Assembly: GCF_009380165.1 (NCBI RefSeq)
Contig: NZ_WHUF01000002.1
Coordinates: 992,001-1,056,000 of the forward strand
DNA: 64,000 bases
Direction of reading: 5' to 3'
Source of the DNA: Rugamonas rivuli
GTDB lineage: Bacteria; Pseudomonadota; Gammaproteobacteria; Burkholderiales; Burkholderiaceae_D
In this document: piece by piece, positions 18,428 to 27,536 of the stretch
Position numbering within the stretch: the stretch's first letter is position 1
Layout: the number at the start of each line of letters is the position of its first letter
Position numbers and translations under genes: made by a program
Notes under the pieces: model-generated
Seen by the model: the letters and a program-made list of their open reading frames with translations, nothing else
Database searches by the model: none
What the model was told of the DNA's origin: nothing

Positions 18428-19987
18428 ATGAACCAAATCAAACATGGCGTACTCGCCCTGTGCCTGCTCGCCTCGGGCGGTGCCGCATCTGCAGCTTCTA
18501 CGGCCGACACCATCGGCCTGACCATCGACGCCCGCAAGCCGGGCGCCGTTATCAACAAGGATATCTACGGCCAGTTCGCCGAGCATCTCGGTACCGGCAT
18601 CTACGAAGGCATGTGGGTCGGCCCTAAATCGAAGATCCCGAACACCAAGGGCTGGCGTAACGACGTTGTCGGCGCCTTGAAGGCCATGCACGTGCCGCTG
18701 GTGCGCTGGCCGGGTGGCTGCTTCGCCGACGAATATCACTGGAAGGACGGCATCGGCCCGCGCGAGAAGCGGCCGGTCAAGGTCAACACCAACTGGGGCG
18801 GTGTGGAGGAATCCAATGCCGTCGGCACGCACGAGTTCTTCGACCTGGTCGATCTGCTGGGCGCCGATGCCTACGTCAACGGCAACCTGGGTACCGGCAG
18901 CGCACAGGAGATGTCGGAGTGGGTTGAGTACTTGACCTCGGACAGCAAGTCCACGCTGGCCAACCTGCGCCGCAAGAATGGCCGCGACAAGCCGTTCAAG
19001 GTGGCCTATTTCGCGATCGGGAACGAGGCCTGGGGCTGCGGCGGCAATATGACGCCGGAACACTACGCTGACCTGTACAAGAACGTCGAGACCTTCCTGC
19101 GCGCGCCGCAGCAATACCGTCCGAAGATGATCGCCAGCGGTGGCAACGACAACGATGTGAGCTGGTCCGAGGTGCTGAGCAAGCAGCTGAAGCGTCAGAC
19201 CGACGGCATTAGCTTCCACTACTACACCATCCCGACCGGCAAATGGGAAGTGAAGGGCGCGGCCACCGGCTTCCCGGAGAAGGAGTGGATGTCCACGATG
19301 TCCAACACGCTGCGCATGGAAGACCACATCCGCAAGAACTCCGCCGCGATGGACAAGAACGACCCGGAGAAAAAACTTGGCCTGTTCGTCGACGAATGGG
19401 GGACCTGGTACGACGTGGAGAAGGGCACCAACGCAGGCTTCCTTTTTCAGCAGAACACCTTGCGCGATGCGGTTGTTGCAGCGCTTAACTTCAACATCTT
19501 CCATGCCCATGCAGACCGGGTGCGTATGACCAATATCGCGCAGATGGTCAACGTGCTGCAATCGATGATCATCACCGACAAGGACAAGATGGTGCTGACG
19601 CCGACCTATCACGCCTTCGAGATGTACGTGCCGTTCCAGGGCGCGGCTTCGCTGCCGCTGACGCTGTCGAACAACCCGCAGTACGCGCTCGATGGCGCCA
19701 GCGTGCCGGAGATCAGTGCATCGGCTGCGCGCGGTACGGATGGCAAGCTGTATCTGGCGCTGGTCAACACCAACCCTGCGCAGGCTGCGGATGTGGCGAT
19801 CAACGTGCCGGGGCAGGCGATCAAGGCGGTCAAGGGCCGCGTGCTGACCGCCGCCGCGATGGATGCGCATAACACCTTCCAGGCGCCGCAGGCCATCAAG
19901 CCTGCGCCGTTCAGCGCCACTGCCGTCGAGGGCAAGCTGACGGTGAAGATTCCGGCCAAGGCCGTGATCGTGGTCGCGGTGGAGTGA
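18428..19987 (+). CDS. GH51 alpha-L-arabinofuranosidase (secreted)
   Basis: 519 residues with a signal peptide ending around residue 25 (GGAASAAST). Releases terminal alpha-L-arabinofuranose from arabinan, arabinoxylan or oligomers. The acid/base is Glu200 (AIGNEAWGCGG) and the nucleophile Glu323 (LFVDEWGTW), 123 residues apart, as usual for GH51. The barrel is followed by the typical C-terminal jelly roll. Most GH51 enzymes are cytoplasmic, so the clear signal peptide is notable. AGGAG lies 7 nt upstream; the gap to GH97 is 13 nt. Confidence 0.92.
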   Translation: MNQIKHGVLALCLLASGGAASAASTADTIGLTIDARKPGAVINKDIYGQFAEHLGTGIYEGMWVGPKSKIPNTKGWRNDVVGALKAMHVPLVRWPGGCFADEYHWKDGIGPREKRPVKVNTNWGGVEESNAVGTHEFFDLVDLLGADAYVNGNLGTGSAQEMSEWVEYLTSDSKSTLANLRRKNGRDKPFKVAYFAIGNEAWGCGGNMTPEHYADLYKNVETFLRAPQQYRPKMIASGGNDNDVSWSEVLSKQLKRQTDGISFHYYTIPTGKWEVKGAATGFPEKEWMSTMSNTLRMEDHIRKNSAAMDKNDPEKKLGLFVDEWGTWYDVEKGTNAGFLFQQNTLRDAVVAALNFNIFHAHADRVRMTNIAQMVNVLQSMIITDKDKMVLTPTYHAFEMYVPFQGAASLPLTLSNNPQYALDGASVPEISASAARGTDGKLYLALVNTNPAQAADVAINVPGQAIKAVKGRVLTAAAMDAHNTFQAPQAIKPAPFSATAVEGKLTVKIPAKAVIVVAVE

Positions 19988-19991
19988 GGCC

Positions 19992-21551
19992 ATGAGCGAA
20001 CACGATATCTCGATCTCGCGCCGTAAGGCCATCGCCGGCGGCGTTGCGCTGCTGCTGGCGGGCTGCGGTGGTGGAGGCGGCACTGCCGCCCCGACGCCGA
20101 CGCCAACACCGGCGCCGGCTCCTACGCCGACTCCAACGCCAACACCGACGCCGACGCCGCCCCCGTCGCCGACCAGCATCACGTTCGGCGAGGCGTCCGT
20201 GCACGATCCCGCCGTCATCAAGGTGGACGGCACGTACTACGTCTTCGGCTCGCACCTGGCCGCCGCCAAATCGACGGACCTGATGAACTGGACGAAGATC
20301 GCCGACGGCGTCAATGCTGCCAACCCGCTGTTCAACAACGTCGTTACCGCGCTGGCGGACACCTTCACCTGGGCGCAGGTGACGGACCTGTGGGCGCCGG
20401 ATGTGGTCAAGCTCGGCGACGGCAAGTTCTACTTCTACTACAACGCCTGCAAGGGCGACTCCCCGCGTTCGGCGCTGGGCGTGGCCGTCGCGGACAAGGT
20501 CGAAGGCCCGTACGTCAACAAACAGATCCTGCTCAAGTCCGGTATGTGGGGCCAGGTGAGCGAGGACGGCGTCAACGTCTACGATGCGCTGACGATGCCG
20601 AACGTGGTGGACCCGACCACCTTCTTCGACAAGGACGGCAAGCTGTGGATGGTCTACGGCTCCTATTCGGGCGGCATCTTCATCCTGGCCATGGACCCCG
20701 CCACCGGCTTGCAGAAACCGGGCCAGGGCTATGGCAAGCACCTGATGGGCGGGAACCACAGCCGCATCGAAGGCGCGTACGTGATGTACAGCCCGCAGTC
20801 GAAGTACTACTACCTGTTCACCTCCTTTGGCGGACTGGATGCGAACGGCGCCTACAACATGCGCGTGGCGCGCTCGCTGAACCCGGACGGCCCTTACGTG
20901 GACGCCAAGGGCAACGACATGGCGAACGTCAAGTCCAACCCCGCGCTGCCGCTGTTCGACGACGCCAGTATCGCGCCGTTCGGCCAGAAGATCATGGGGA
21001 ACTACCAGTTCGCGCTGGCCGACGGCGAAAGCGGCACGCCGCTGGGCTATGTATCGCCCGGCCACAACTCGGCCTACTACGAAGCCGCGACCGGCCAGTA
21101 CTTCCTGGTGTTCCACACGCGCTTCCCTGGCACCGGCGAGCTGCACCAGATCCGCGTGCACGAGATGTTCATCAACGAGGATGGCTGGATCGTTGTGTCG
21201 CCGTTCCGCTACGCGCCGCTCAGCAAGAGCGCGACGGTGCTGTCGGCCGAGGTGACGGCCGCCGATGCCGCCGGCGCCTACAAGATGATCAACCACGGCA
21301 AGGACATCACGGCAGCGATCAAGGCCTCTCAGAATATCCGGCTGGCCGCCGACGGCACGGTTTCCGGTGCTGCTACCGGCACTTGGAAGCATAATGGAGC
21401 CAACAAGATCACGATATCGCTGGACGCAGCGGGAACATTCAACGGCGTGCTGTCGCGCCAATGGAATACCAACGCCAGCGCTTTCGTGGTGACGTGGACG
21501 GCGCAGTCGGTGGATGGCGTGTCGATCTGGGGTGCGCGTACAGGGAGTTGA
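19992..21551 (+). CDS. GH43 endo-1,5-alpha-L-arabinanase lipoprotein with Pro-Thr linker
   Basis: 519 residues. Twin-arginine-like start (SISRRKAIAGG) and a lipobox LLAGC with Cys25, so it is lipidated. About 30 residues of repeated Pro-Thr/Pro-Ala form a linker before the propeller. Asp72 in SVHDPAVI is the GH43 general base; the fold continues through DLWAPDVV, SRIEGAYVMYS and SPGHNS. The last ~90 residues (YKMINHGKDITAAIKASQ, ISLDAAGTFNGVLSRQWN) match the C-terminal domain of extracellular endo-arabinanases such as Bacillus AbnB. The start lies 4 nt after the GH51 stop, with its Shine-Dalgarno across that stop. Confidence 0.9.
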   Translation: MSEHDISISRRKAIAGGVALLLAGCGGGGGTAAPTPTPTPAPAPTPTPTPTPTPTPPPSPTSITFGEASVHDPAVIKVDGTYYVFGSHLAAAKSTDLMNWTKIADGVNAANPLFNNVVTALADTFTWAQVTDLWAPDVVKLGDGKFYFYYNACKGDSPRSALGVAVADKVEGPYVNKQILLKSGMWGQVSEDGVNVYDALTMPNVVDPTTFFDKDGKLWMVYGSYSGGIFILAMDPATGLQKPGQGYGKHLMGGNHSRIEGAYVMYSPQSKYYYLFTSFGGLDANGAYNMRVARSLNPDGPYVDAKGNDMANVKSNPALPLFDDASIAPFGQKIMGNYQFALADGESGTPLGYVSPGHNSAYYEAATGQYFLVFHTRFPGTGELHQIRVHEMFINEDGWIVVSPFRYAPLSKSATVLSAEVTAADAAGAYKMINHGKDITAAIKASQNIRLAADGTVSGAATGTWKHNGANKITISLDAAGTFNGVLSRQWNTNASAFVVTWTAQSVDGVSIWGARTGS

Positions 21552-21552
21552 A

Positions 21553-22563
21553 ATGAAGTCTGCGATATTTGCATTGGGTCTGGCGGCGCTGTCGGCTTGC
21601 TCCGCCAAGGAAGTGAGCGTCCACGATCCGGTGATGGCGAAGGAAGGGGATACCTGGTACGTCTTCAGCACGGGGCCAGGCATCACCTTCTACAGTTCGA
21701 AGAACATGAAGGACTGGACGCCGGAAGGTCCGGTCTTCAAGGAGCAGCCGGTGTGGGCCAAGCGCGCCGCGCCGACGTTCGATGGTCATATCTGGGCGCC
21801 GGATGTGCACTTCCATAACGGTAAATACTATTTGTACTATTCCGTGTCCGGCTTCGGCAAGAACACGTCGGGCATCGGCGTCACCGTCAACAAGACGCTC
21901 AATCCACGCTCGCCGGACTATCGCTGGGAAGACAAGGGCATGGTGTTGCAATCGGTGCCGCTGCGCGACGACTGGAACGCCATCGACCCGAACATCGTCG
22001 AAGACGGCAAGGGGGGCGCGTGGATGGCTTTTGGTTCCTTCTGGAGCGGGCTGAAACTGGTCAAGCTGAACGCGGATTGGACCGGCCTGGCGGAGCCGCA
22101 GGAGTGGCACGCGATCGCCAGCCGCTCGCGCGGGCCGTCGGTGGCGGACAAATCGGCCGGGCCGGACGAAATCGAAGCGCCGTTTATCTTCAGGAAAGGC
22201 GAGTACTACTATTTGTTCGCATCGTTCGGGCTGTGCTGCCGCAAGGGCGACAGCACTTACCATGTCGTGGTCGGACGGTCGCGGGATGTCACCGGGCCTT
22301 ACGTCGACAAGAACGGCGTGGACATGATGAAGGGCGGCGGCTCCACCGTCATCGCCGGCGACAAGGACTGGAAAGGCCTCGGCCACAACAGCGCATACAC
22401 GATAGACGGCAAGGACTACATGGTGCTGCACGCCTACGAGACGGCGGACAACTACCTGCAAAAGCTGAAGATCATGGAAATGAAATGGGATGCCAGCGGC
22501 TGGCCGGTGGTGGACCAGGCTGACCTGAACCGGTACCGCAGCACGCAGCTGCCAACGCCATGA
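21553..22563 (+). CDS. GH43 arabinanase-family lipoprotein
   Basis: 336 residues. Short signal peptide and lipobox LSAC with Cys16. Asp25 (SVHDPVM) is the expected base; IWAPDVHFHNGKYYLYYS, AIDPNIVEDGKGGAW, DEIEAPFIFRKGEYYYLFAS and GLGHNSAY follow as in endo-arabinanases. It lacks the C-terminal domain of its upstream neighbour. The start at 21553 lies 1 nt after the previous stop, with GGGAG upstream; an earlier in-frame ATG at 21514 would hide the lipobox. It overlaps the GH127 start by 4 nt. Confidence 0.88.
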   Translation: MKSAIFALGLAALSACSAKEVSVHDPVMAKEGDTWYVFSTGPGITFYSSKNMKDWTPEGPVFKEQPVWAKRAAPTFDGHIWAPDVHFHNGKYYLYYSVSGFGKNTSGIGVTVNKTLNPRSPDYRWEDKGMVLQSVPLRDDWNAIDPNIVEDGKGGAWMAFGSFWSGLKLVKLNADWTGLAEPQEWHAIASRSRGPSVADKSAGPDEIEAPFIFRKGEYYYLFASFGLCCRKGDSTYHVVVGRSRDVTGPYVDKNGVDMMKGGGSTVIAGDKDWKGLGHNSAYTIDGKDYMVLHAYETADNYLQKLKIMEMKWDASGWPVVDQADLNRYRSTQLPTP

Positions 22564-24926
22564 CGCTGGCGGCCGCGCTGCGCAGGGCCGCTGCGTTCAT
22601 TTTCGCGGCGGTGCTGGGCGCATCTGCCGCTGCCGCGCCGTTACAGCTCTTCCCTCTGGCCGATGTCCGTCTTGGCGACAGCCCGTTTCTGGAAGCTCAG
22701 CGGACGGACCTCCACTACCTGCTTGAGATGGAGCCCGACCGCCTGCTGGCCCCATTCCTGCGCGAGGCCGGCCTGCCGCCAAAGCAGCCCAGCTACGGCA
22801 ACTGGGAGTCCACGGGCCTGGACGGCCATCTCGGCGGTCATTACCTGTCCGCGCTGGCGCTGATGTACGCGTCCACCGGCGACGAGGAAGTGCTGCGGCG
22901 GCTTAACTACTTCGTCTCGGAACTCAAGCGCTGCCAGGCGCGCAACGGCAACGGCTACATCGGCGGCATCCCGGACGGCAGCGCCGCGTGGCAGGCCATC
23001 GCCAGGGGCGAGCTTCATGCCGATAACTTCTCCGTCAACGGCAAATGGGTCCCGTGGTACAACCTGCACAAGGTGTACGCCGGCCTGCGCGACGCCTACA
23101 CCTATGCGGGCAACGCGGATGCACGCGCCATGCTGATAGCGATGTCCGACTGGGCGCTGGAGCTTACGTCGCACCTGAGCGAAGAGCAGATGCAGGCCAT
23201 GCTGCGCAGCGAGCATGGTGGCATGAACGAAGTGCTGGCCGATGTCGCGCAGATGACGGGGCAAAAAAAATACATGGACCTGGCGATCCGCTTCTCGCAC
23301 CAGGCCATTCTGCGGCCGCTGGAAGAAGGCAAGGACCAGCTCACCGGCCTGCACGCCAACACGCAGATTCCCAAGGTGATAGGCTTCAAACGCATCGGCG
23401 ACATGACAGGCCGCCGCGATTGGCAGCAGGCCGCGCAGTTTTTCTGGCAGACCGTACGCGATCACCGTACCGTCGCCATCGGTGGCAACAGCGTCAAGGA
23501 GCACTTCCACGACGACAGGGACTTCTCGTCCATGGTCGACGAGGTGGAGGGGCCCGAGACCTGCAATACCTACAATATGCTCAAGCTCACCGAGCTGCTG
23601 TTCCTCGGCGACGCCAAAGGCAGCTACAGCGACTACTACGAGCGTGCGCTGTACAACCACATCCTGTCCTCGCAGCGGCCGGACAGCGGCGGCTTCGTCT
23701 ACTTCACGCCGATGCGGCCCAACCACTACCGCGTCTACTCGCAGGTGGACAAGGCCATGTGGTGCTGCGTGGGCTCCGGCATCGAAAGCCATGCCAAGTA
23801 CGGCGAATTCATTTACGCGCATCGCGGCGACCAGTTGTATGTGAATCTGTTCATCCCTTCGACGCTGAACTGGCGCGCGCAGGGCGTGATGATCACCCAG
23901 GCCAATCGCTTCCCGGACGAAGACCGCAGCACGATCACGGTCCATCGCAGCAGGGCCTTCACAATGAAGATCCGCTATCCCGAGTGGGTAGCGCGGGGCG
24001 CTTTGCGTATCGCCGTCAACGGCAAGCCTGTACCGGCCGATGCTGGCGCGGACCGCTACGTCAGCCTGCGCCGGCTATGGCGCGACGGCGACAAGGTCGA
24101 TATCCAGCTGTCGATGAAAACCCATCTGGAGCAGATGCCGGACAAATCCAACTATTACGCTGTGCTGCACGGCCCCATCGTTCTGGCGGCGAAGACCAAT
24201 CCCTTCGCGGGTGAAAAGCTGAACTTCTTCGCCGACGATTCGCGCATGGGCCACGTGGTGCAAGGGCAGGTCTGCCCGCTGGAGTCCGCGCCGACGCTGG
24301 TCAGCGATACGAAGGCCTTCATGGACCGCTTCAAACCGGTGCCGGGCAGGCCGCTGACGTTCACGGCGCCCGGTCTGGTGCAGGGCAAGAACGTCGGCAG
24401 CGTCACCTTCATCCCGTTCTTCCGGCTACACGATTCGCGCTATGTGGTGTATTGGCCGTATTCGACGCCTGCCAACCTGGCCTTCATGCAGACCAAGGCC
24501 GCGAAGGACGAGGCGGCGCGGCTGGCACTGAATGCGCAGACCATAGACCAGGTGGCGCCTGGCGAGCAGCAGCCGGAGTCCGACCACTTCTTCAAAGGCG
24601 AGGGTGCCGACGCGGGCATCAACAAAGGCCTGCATTGGCGGCATGCGAGCGGCTGGTTCAGCTACGACCTGAATGACCGCAAGGGCGAGGCGCGCACGCT
24701 GCGGCTGACTTATTCGACGCTGGATGCCGGCCGCCGCTTCGATATCTTCATCAACGGTCAGCCGCTGGCCGAGGTGACGCTGGACGCCGCATCGCCGCAG
24801 GAGATCTACACCAGGGACTACGCCATCCCGCCTGCGATGGCGGCCGGCGGCAAATTGGTGGTGAGGTTCGTCGCGCGCGCAGGCTCGATGGCGGGTGGCC
24901 TGTACGGTTTGCGGCTGCTACGCTGA
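22560..24926 (+). CDS. GH127 beta-L-arabinofuranosidase (secreted)
   Basis: 788 residues with a signal peptide (cut near residue 26, ASAAAA). Removes beta-L-arabinofuranose, the linkage of hydroxyproline-rich plant glycoproteins. The (alpha/alpha)6-type core shows GLDGHLGGHYLSALALMYA. The zinc/nucleophile set of Bifidobacterium HypBA1 has counterparts: Glu333-x-Cys335 (PETCNTYNM) and Cys402-Cys403 (WCCVGSGIESH). Glu314 is a candidate acid/base. C-terminal beta domains follow (from about residue 640). The stop codon TGA begins the next operator. It is the last gene of the 11313 operon. Confidence 0.9.
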   Translation: MTLAAALRRAAAFIFAAVLGASAAAAPLQLFPLADVRLGDSPFLEAQRTDLHYLLEMEPDRLLAPFLREAGLPPKQPSYGNWESTGLDGHLGGHYLSALALMYASTGDEEVLRRLNYFVSELKRCQARNGNGYIGGIPDGSAAWQAIARGELHADNFSVNGKWVPWYNLHKVYAGLRDAYTYAGNADARAMLIAMSDWALELTSHLSEEQMQAMLRSEHGGMNEVLADVAQMTGQKKYMDLAIRFSHQAILRPLEEGKDQLTGLHANTQIPKVIGFKRIGDMTGRRDWQQAAQFFWQTVRDHRTVAIGGNSVKEHFHDDRDFSSMVDEVEGPETCNTYNMLKLTELLFLGDAKGSYSDYYERALYNHILSSQRPDSGGFVYFTPMRPNHYRVYSQVDKAMWCCVGSGIESHAKYGEFIYAHRGDQLYVNLFIPSTLNWRAQGVMITQANRFPDEDRSTITVHRSRAFTMKIRYPEWVARGALRIAVNGKPVPADAGADRYVSLRRLWRDGDKVDIQLSMKTHLEQMPDKSNYYAVLHGPIVLAAKTNPFAGEKLNFFADDSRMGHVVQGQVCPLESAPTLVSDTKAFMDRFKPVPGRPLTFTAPGLVQGKNVGSVTFIPFFRLHDSRYVVYWPYSTPANLAFMQTKAAKDEAARLALNAQTIDQVAPGEQQPESDHFFKGEGADAGINKGLHWRHASGWFSYDLNDRKGEARTLRLTYSTLDAGRRFDIFINGQPLAEVTLDAASPQEIYTRDYAIPPAMAAGGKLVVRFVARAGSMAGGLYGLRLLR

Positions 24927-24943
24927 TGTCGAAATGAGTATCA
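24924..24943 (+). promoter_or_regulatory. Candidate arabinose-locus operator, site 3 (ABC transporter)
   Basis: TGATGT-N8-GTATCA: one perfect arm, and the other arm with one change. It has the same 18-nt distance to the -35 box as sites 1 and 2, and like site 2 its TGA is the stop codon of the preceding gene. Confidence 0.55.
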
Positions 24944-24961
24944 AACTGCCAGAAAATGTCA

Positions 24962-24991
24962 TTGGATAGATATTCGTGTTTCTCATAGTAT
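24962..24991 (+). promoter_or_regulatory. Sigma70-like promoter of the sugar ABC operon
   Basis: The -35 box TTGGAT (24962-24967), an 18-nt spacer and the -10 box TAGTAT (24986-24991). Geometry is identical to the promoters at 4665 and 11220. The leader is about 36 nt. Confidence 0.6.
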
Positions 24992-25033
24992 GTGATCCAG
25001 AAAATACATAAAAATCCATCTGGAGACTGTGCT

Positions 25034-25996
25034 ATGACATGCAATCGCAGAACCGTACTGGCCGCCGCATTCCTGGCCGCCTTTGCCTTCAACACCCCGG
25101 TCTTCGCGGCCAAGCCGCTGGTGATCGGGTTCTCGCAGGTCGGCGCCGAAAGCGAGTGGCGCACAGCGAACACTGTCTCGATCAAGGACGCCGCCAAAAA
25201 GGACGGCATCACCCTCAAGTTCGCGGACGCCCAGCAGAAGCAGGAGAACCAGGTCAAGGCAATCCGTTCCTTCATCGCCCAGCGCGTGGACGTGATCGCG
25301 TTTTCGCCGGTGGTGGAATCGGGCTGGGACACGGTGCTGCGCGAAGCCAAGGCCGCGAAGATCCCCGTCATCCTGACCGACCGCGCCGTCAACGTCAGCG
25401 ATCCTTCGCTGTTCGCGACCTTCATCGGCTCGGACTTCGTGGAAGAAGGCCGCCGCGCCGGCCGCTGGCTGCTGGAGCGCGCGAAGAAGACGCCCGATAC
25501 CGTTATCAATATCGTTGAGCTGCAAGGCACAGTCGGTTCGGCGCCCGCGCTGGATCGCAAGAAGGGCTTCGAGGAAGTCATCGCCGGCAATCCGAAGCTG
25601 AAGGTGATCCGCTCGCAGACCGGCGACTTCACCCGCGCCAAGGGCAAGGAGGTGATGGAAGCCTTCCTGAATGCCGAGGGCAAGAAGATCAACGTGCTGT
25701 ATGCGCACAATGACGACATGGCGATCGGCGCGATCCAGGCGATCGAGGAAGCCGGTATGAAGCCGGGCAAGGACATCGTGGTGATCTCCATCGACGGCGT
25801 CAAGGGGGCTTTCGAGGCGATGATCGCCGGGAAGCTGAACGTGACGGTGGAGTGCAGCCCGCTGCTGGGCCCTCAGCTGATGCAGCTGGCGCGCGATGTG
25901 GTGGCGAACAAGCCGGTGCCCAAGCGCGTTGTCACGCAAGAGGGCGTGTTCCCGGCCGAAGTCGCGGCCAAGGAATTCCCGAACCGTAAATACTGA
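25034..25996 (+). CDS. Periplasmic sugar-binding protein, YtfQ-like
   Basis: 320 residues with a signal peptide ending at PVFA (residue 25). Periplasmic-binding-protein type I fold: VIGFSQVGAESEWRTANTVSIKDAA, QKQENQVKAIRSFIAQRVDVIAFSPVVESGWD, YAHNDDMAIGAIQAIEEAG. The GFSQVGAESEWR opening and overall plan resemble E. coli YtfQ, the galactofuranose receptor, more than AraF. With these neighbours the ligand is probably L-arabinose, perhaps the furanose form (inference). Start chosen at 25034, with GGAG 8 nt upstream. Confidence 0.88.
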   Translation: MTCNRRTVLAAAFLAAFAFNTPVFAAKPLVIGFSQVGAESEWRTANTVSIKDAAKKDGITLKFADAQQKQENQVKAIRSFIAQRVDVIAFSPVVESGWDTVLREAKAAKIPVILTDRAVNVSDPSLFATFIGSDFVEEGRRAGRWLLERAKKTPDTVINIVELQGTVGSAPALDRKKGFEEVIAGNPKLKVIRSQTGDFTRAKGKEVMEAFLNAEGKKINVLYAHNDDMAIGAIQAIEEAGMKPGKDIVVISIDGVKGAFEAMIAGKLNVTVECSPLLGPQLMQLARDVVANKPVPKRVVTQEGVFPAEVAAKEFPNRKY

Positions 25997-26000
25997 TCCG

Positions 26001-27536
26001 ATGGCTATCTTATCTTCCGCGCCGGTGCTGGAGCTGCGCGGTATCAGCAAGGCTTTCCCGGGTGTGCAGGCTTTGAGCGGCGTTGCGCTGAACCTGTATC
26101 CGGGCGAGGTGCACACGCTGATGGGGCAGAACGGCGCCGGCAAGTCGACGCTGATCAAGGTGCTGACGGGTGTGTACGCGCCGGACCAGGGACAGATTCT
26201 GCTGGACGGGCGGGCGATACAGTCTTCGTCCACGCTGGATGCGCAGAACCTGGGCATCAGCACCGTTTATCAGGAAGTGAATCTTTGTCCGAATCTGTCG
26301 GTGGCGGAGAATATCTTCATCGGCCGTTATCCGCGCAAGCGCGGCGGCATCGACTGGGCTGGCATGCAGCGGCAGGCGACAGAGCTGCTGGAGCGGATGC
26401 AGATACGGATCGATGTGTCGCTGCCGCTGGCGCGCTATCCGCTGGCGATACAGCAAATGGTGGCGATATCGCGGTCGTTGCTGGTGTCGGCCAAGGTGCT
26501 GATACTCGATGAGCCGACTTCCAGTCTCGATGAGAAGGAGGTTGAGCTGCTGTTCAGCGTCCTGCGCGGGCTGCGCGAGCAGGGCATGGCGATATTGTTT
26601 GTGACGCACTTCCTGGACCAGACCTACGCGATTTCGGATCGCATCACCGTCATGCGCAATGGTGAGCGCGAGGGCGAGTATGCGTGCAGCGAGCTGTCGC
26701 GGCTTGAGTTGGTGAACAAGATGGTGGGGGCGGCAGCGCAGACGCAGGCTGCGACGCCGTCACCAGCTGCTGCCGTTGCGCCGTCCGCACCGTCGAAACT
26801 CACGACCTTCCTGCGCGCTGTTGGCCTTGGCCGCAAGGGCGCGCTGTCTCCGATGGATATCGAGCTGCGGCAAGGCGAGTTGCTAGGCCTGGCCGGCCTG
26901 CTGGGCTCCGGCCGCACCGAGGCTGCGCGCCTGCTGTTCGGCGCCGACCGCGCGGACAGCGGCAGCATGGTCATCGACGGCAAGGAGTGCAACTTCGCTT
27001 CGCCGCGCGACGCCATCGCCGCCGGCATCGGCTTCTGCTCCGAAGACCGCAAGCATGAGGGCGCGGTGCTGGAGCTGTCGGTGCGCGAGAACCTGATCCT
27101 TGCGCTGCAAGCACGCACCGGCATCCTGCGCGCGATTCCGCTCAAACGCCAGCAGCAGTTGGCTGAGGAATACGTCAAAGCGCTGGGCATCAAGACGGCC
27201 AGCATCGAGACGCCTATCGGCACGCTCTCCGGCGGCAATCAGCAGAAGGTGCTGCTGGCGCGCTGGATGGCCACCGAGCCGAAAATGCTGATCCTGGACG
27301 AACCGACGCGCGGCATCGACGTGCGCGCCAAGCAGGAGATCATGGATTATGTAACAGCCCTGTGCCGCAAGGGGATGGCGATCCTGTTCATCTCGTCCGA
27401 GCTGCCGGAGGTGCTGCGCGTGAGCGACCGTATCGTCGTCATGCGCGATCGCAAGGCCGGCGGCGAGTATCCGCGCGGCGCGCTGGACGAAACCTCGGTG
27501 CTGCAAGTGATCGCCGCAGGAGACGGCCATGAATAG
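26001..27536 (+). CDS. Sugar ABC transporter ATPase (two-domain, YtfR-like)
   Basis: 511 residues with two fused nucleotide-binding domains, as in the CUT2 class. First domain: Walker A GQNGAGKST (about residue 45) and Walker B VLILDEPTSSLD. Second domain: degenerate Walker A GLLGSGRTEAAR, signature LSGGNQQKVLLARW and Walker B MLILDEPTRGID. An Ala-rich linker (about 245-275) joins them. Start ATG 26001 lies 4 nt after the binding-protein stop. Powers uptake through the two permeases that follow. Confidence 0.92.
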   Translation: MAILSSAPVLELRGISKAFPGVQALSGVALNLYPGEVHTLMGQNGAGKSTLIKVLTGVYAPDQGQILLDGRAIQSSSTLDAQNLGISTVYQEVNLCPNLSVAENIFIGRYPRKRGGIDWAGMQRQATELLERMQIRIDVSLPLARYPLAIQQMVAISRSLLVSAKVLILDEPTSSLDEKEVELLFSVLRGLREQGMAILFVTHFLDQTYAISDRITVMRNGEREGEYACSELSRLELVNKMVGAAAQTQAATPSPAAAVAPSAPSKLTTFLRAVGLGRKGALSPMDIELRQGELLGLAGLLGSGRTEAARLLFGADRADSGSMVIDGKECNFASPRDAIAAGIGFCSEDRKHEGAVLELSVRENLILALQARTGILRAIPLKRQQQLAEEYVKALGIKTASIETPIGTLSGGNQQKVLLARWMATEPKMLILDEPTRGIDVRAKQEIMDYVTALCRKGMAILFISSELPEVLRVSDRIVVMRDRKAGGEYPRGALDETSVLQVIAAGDGHE

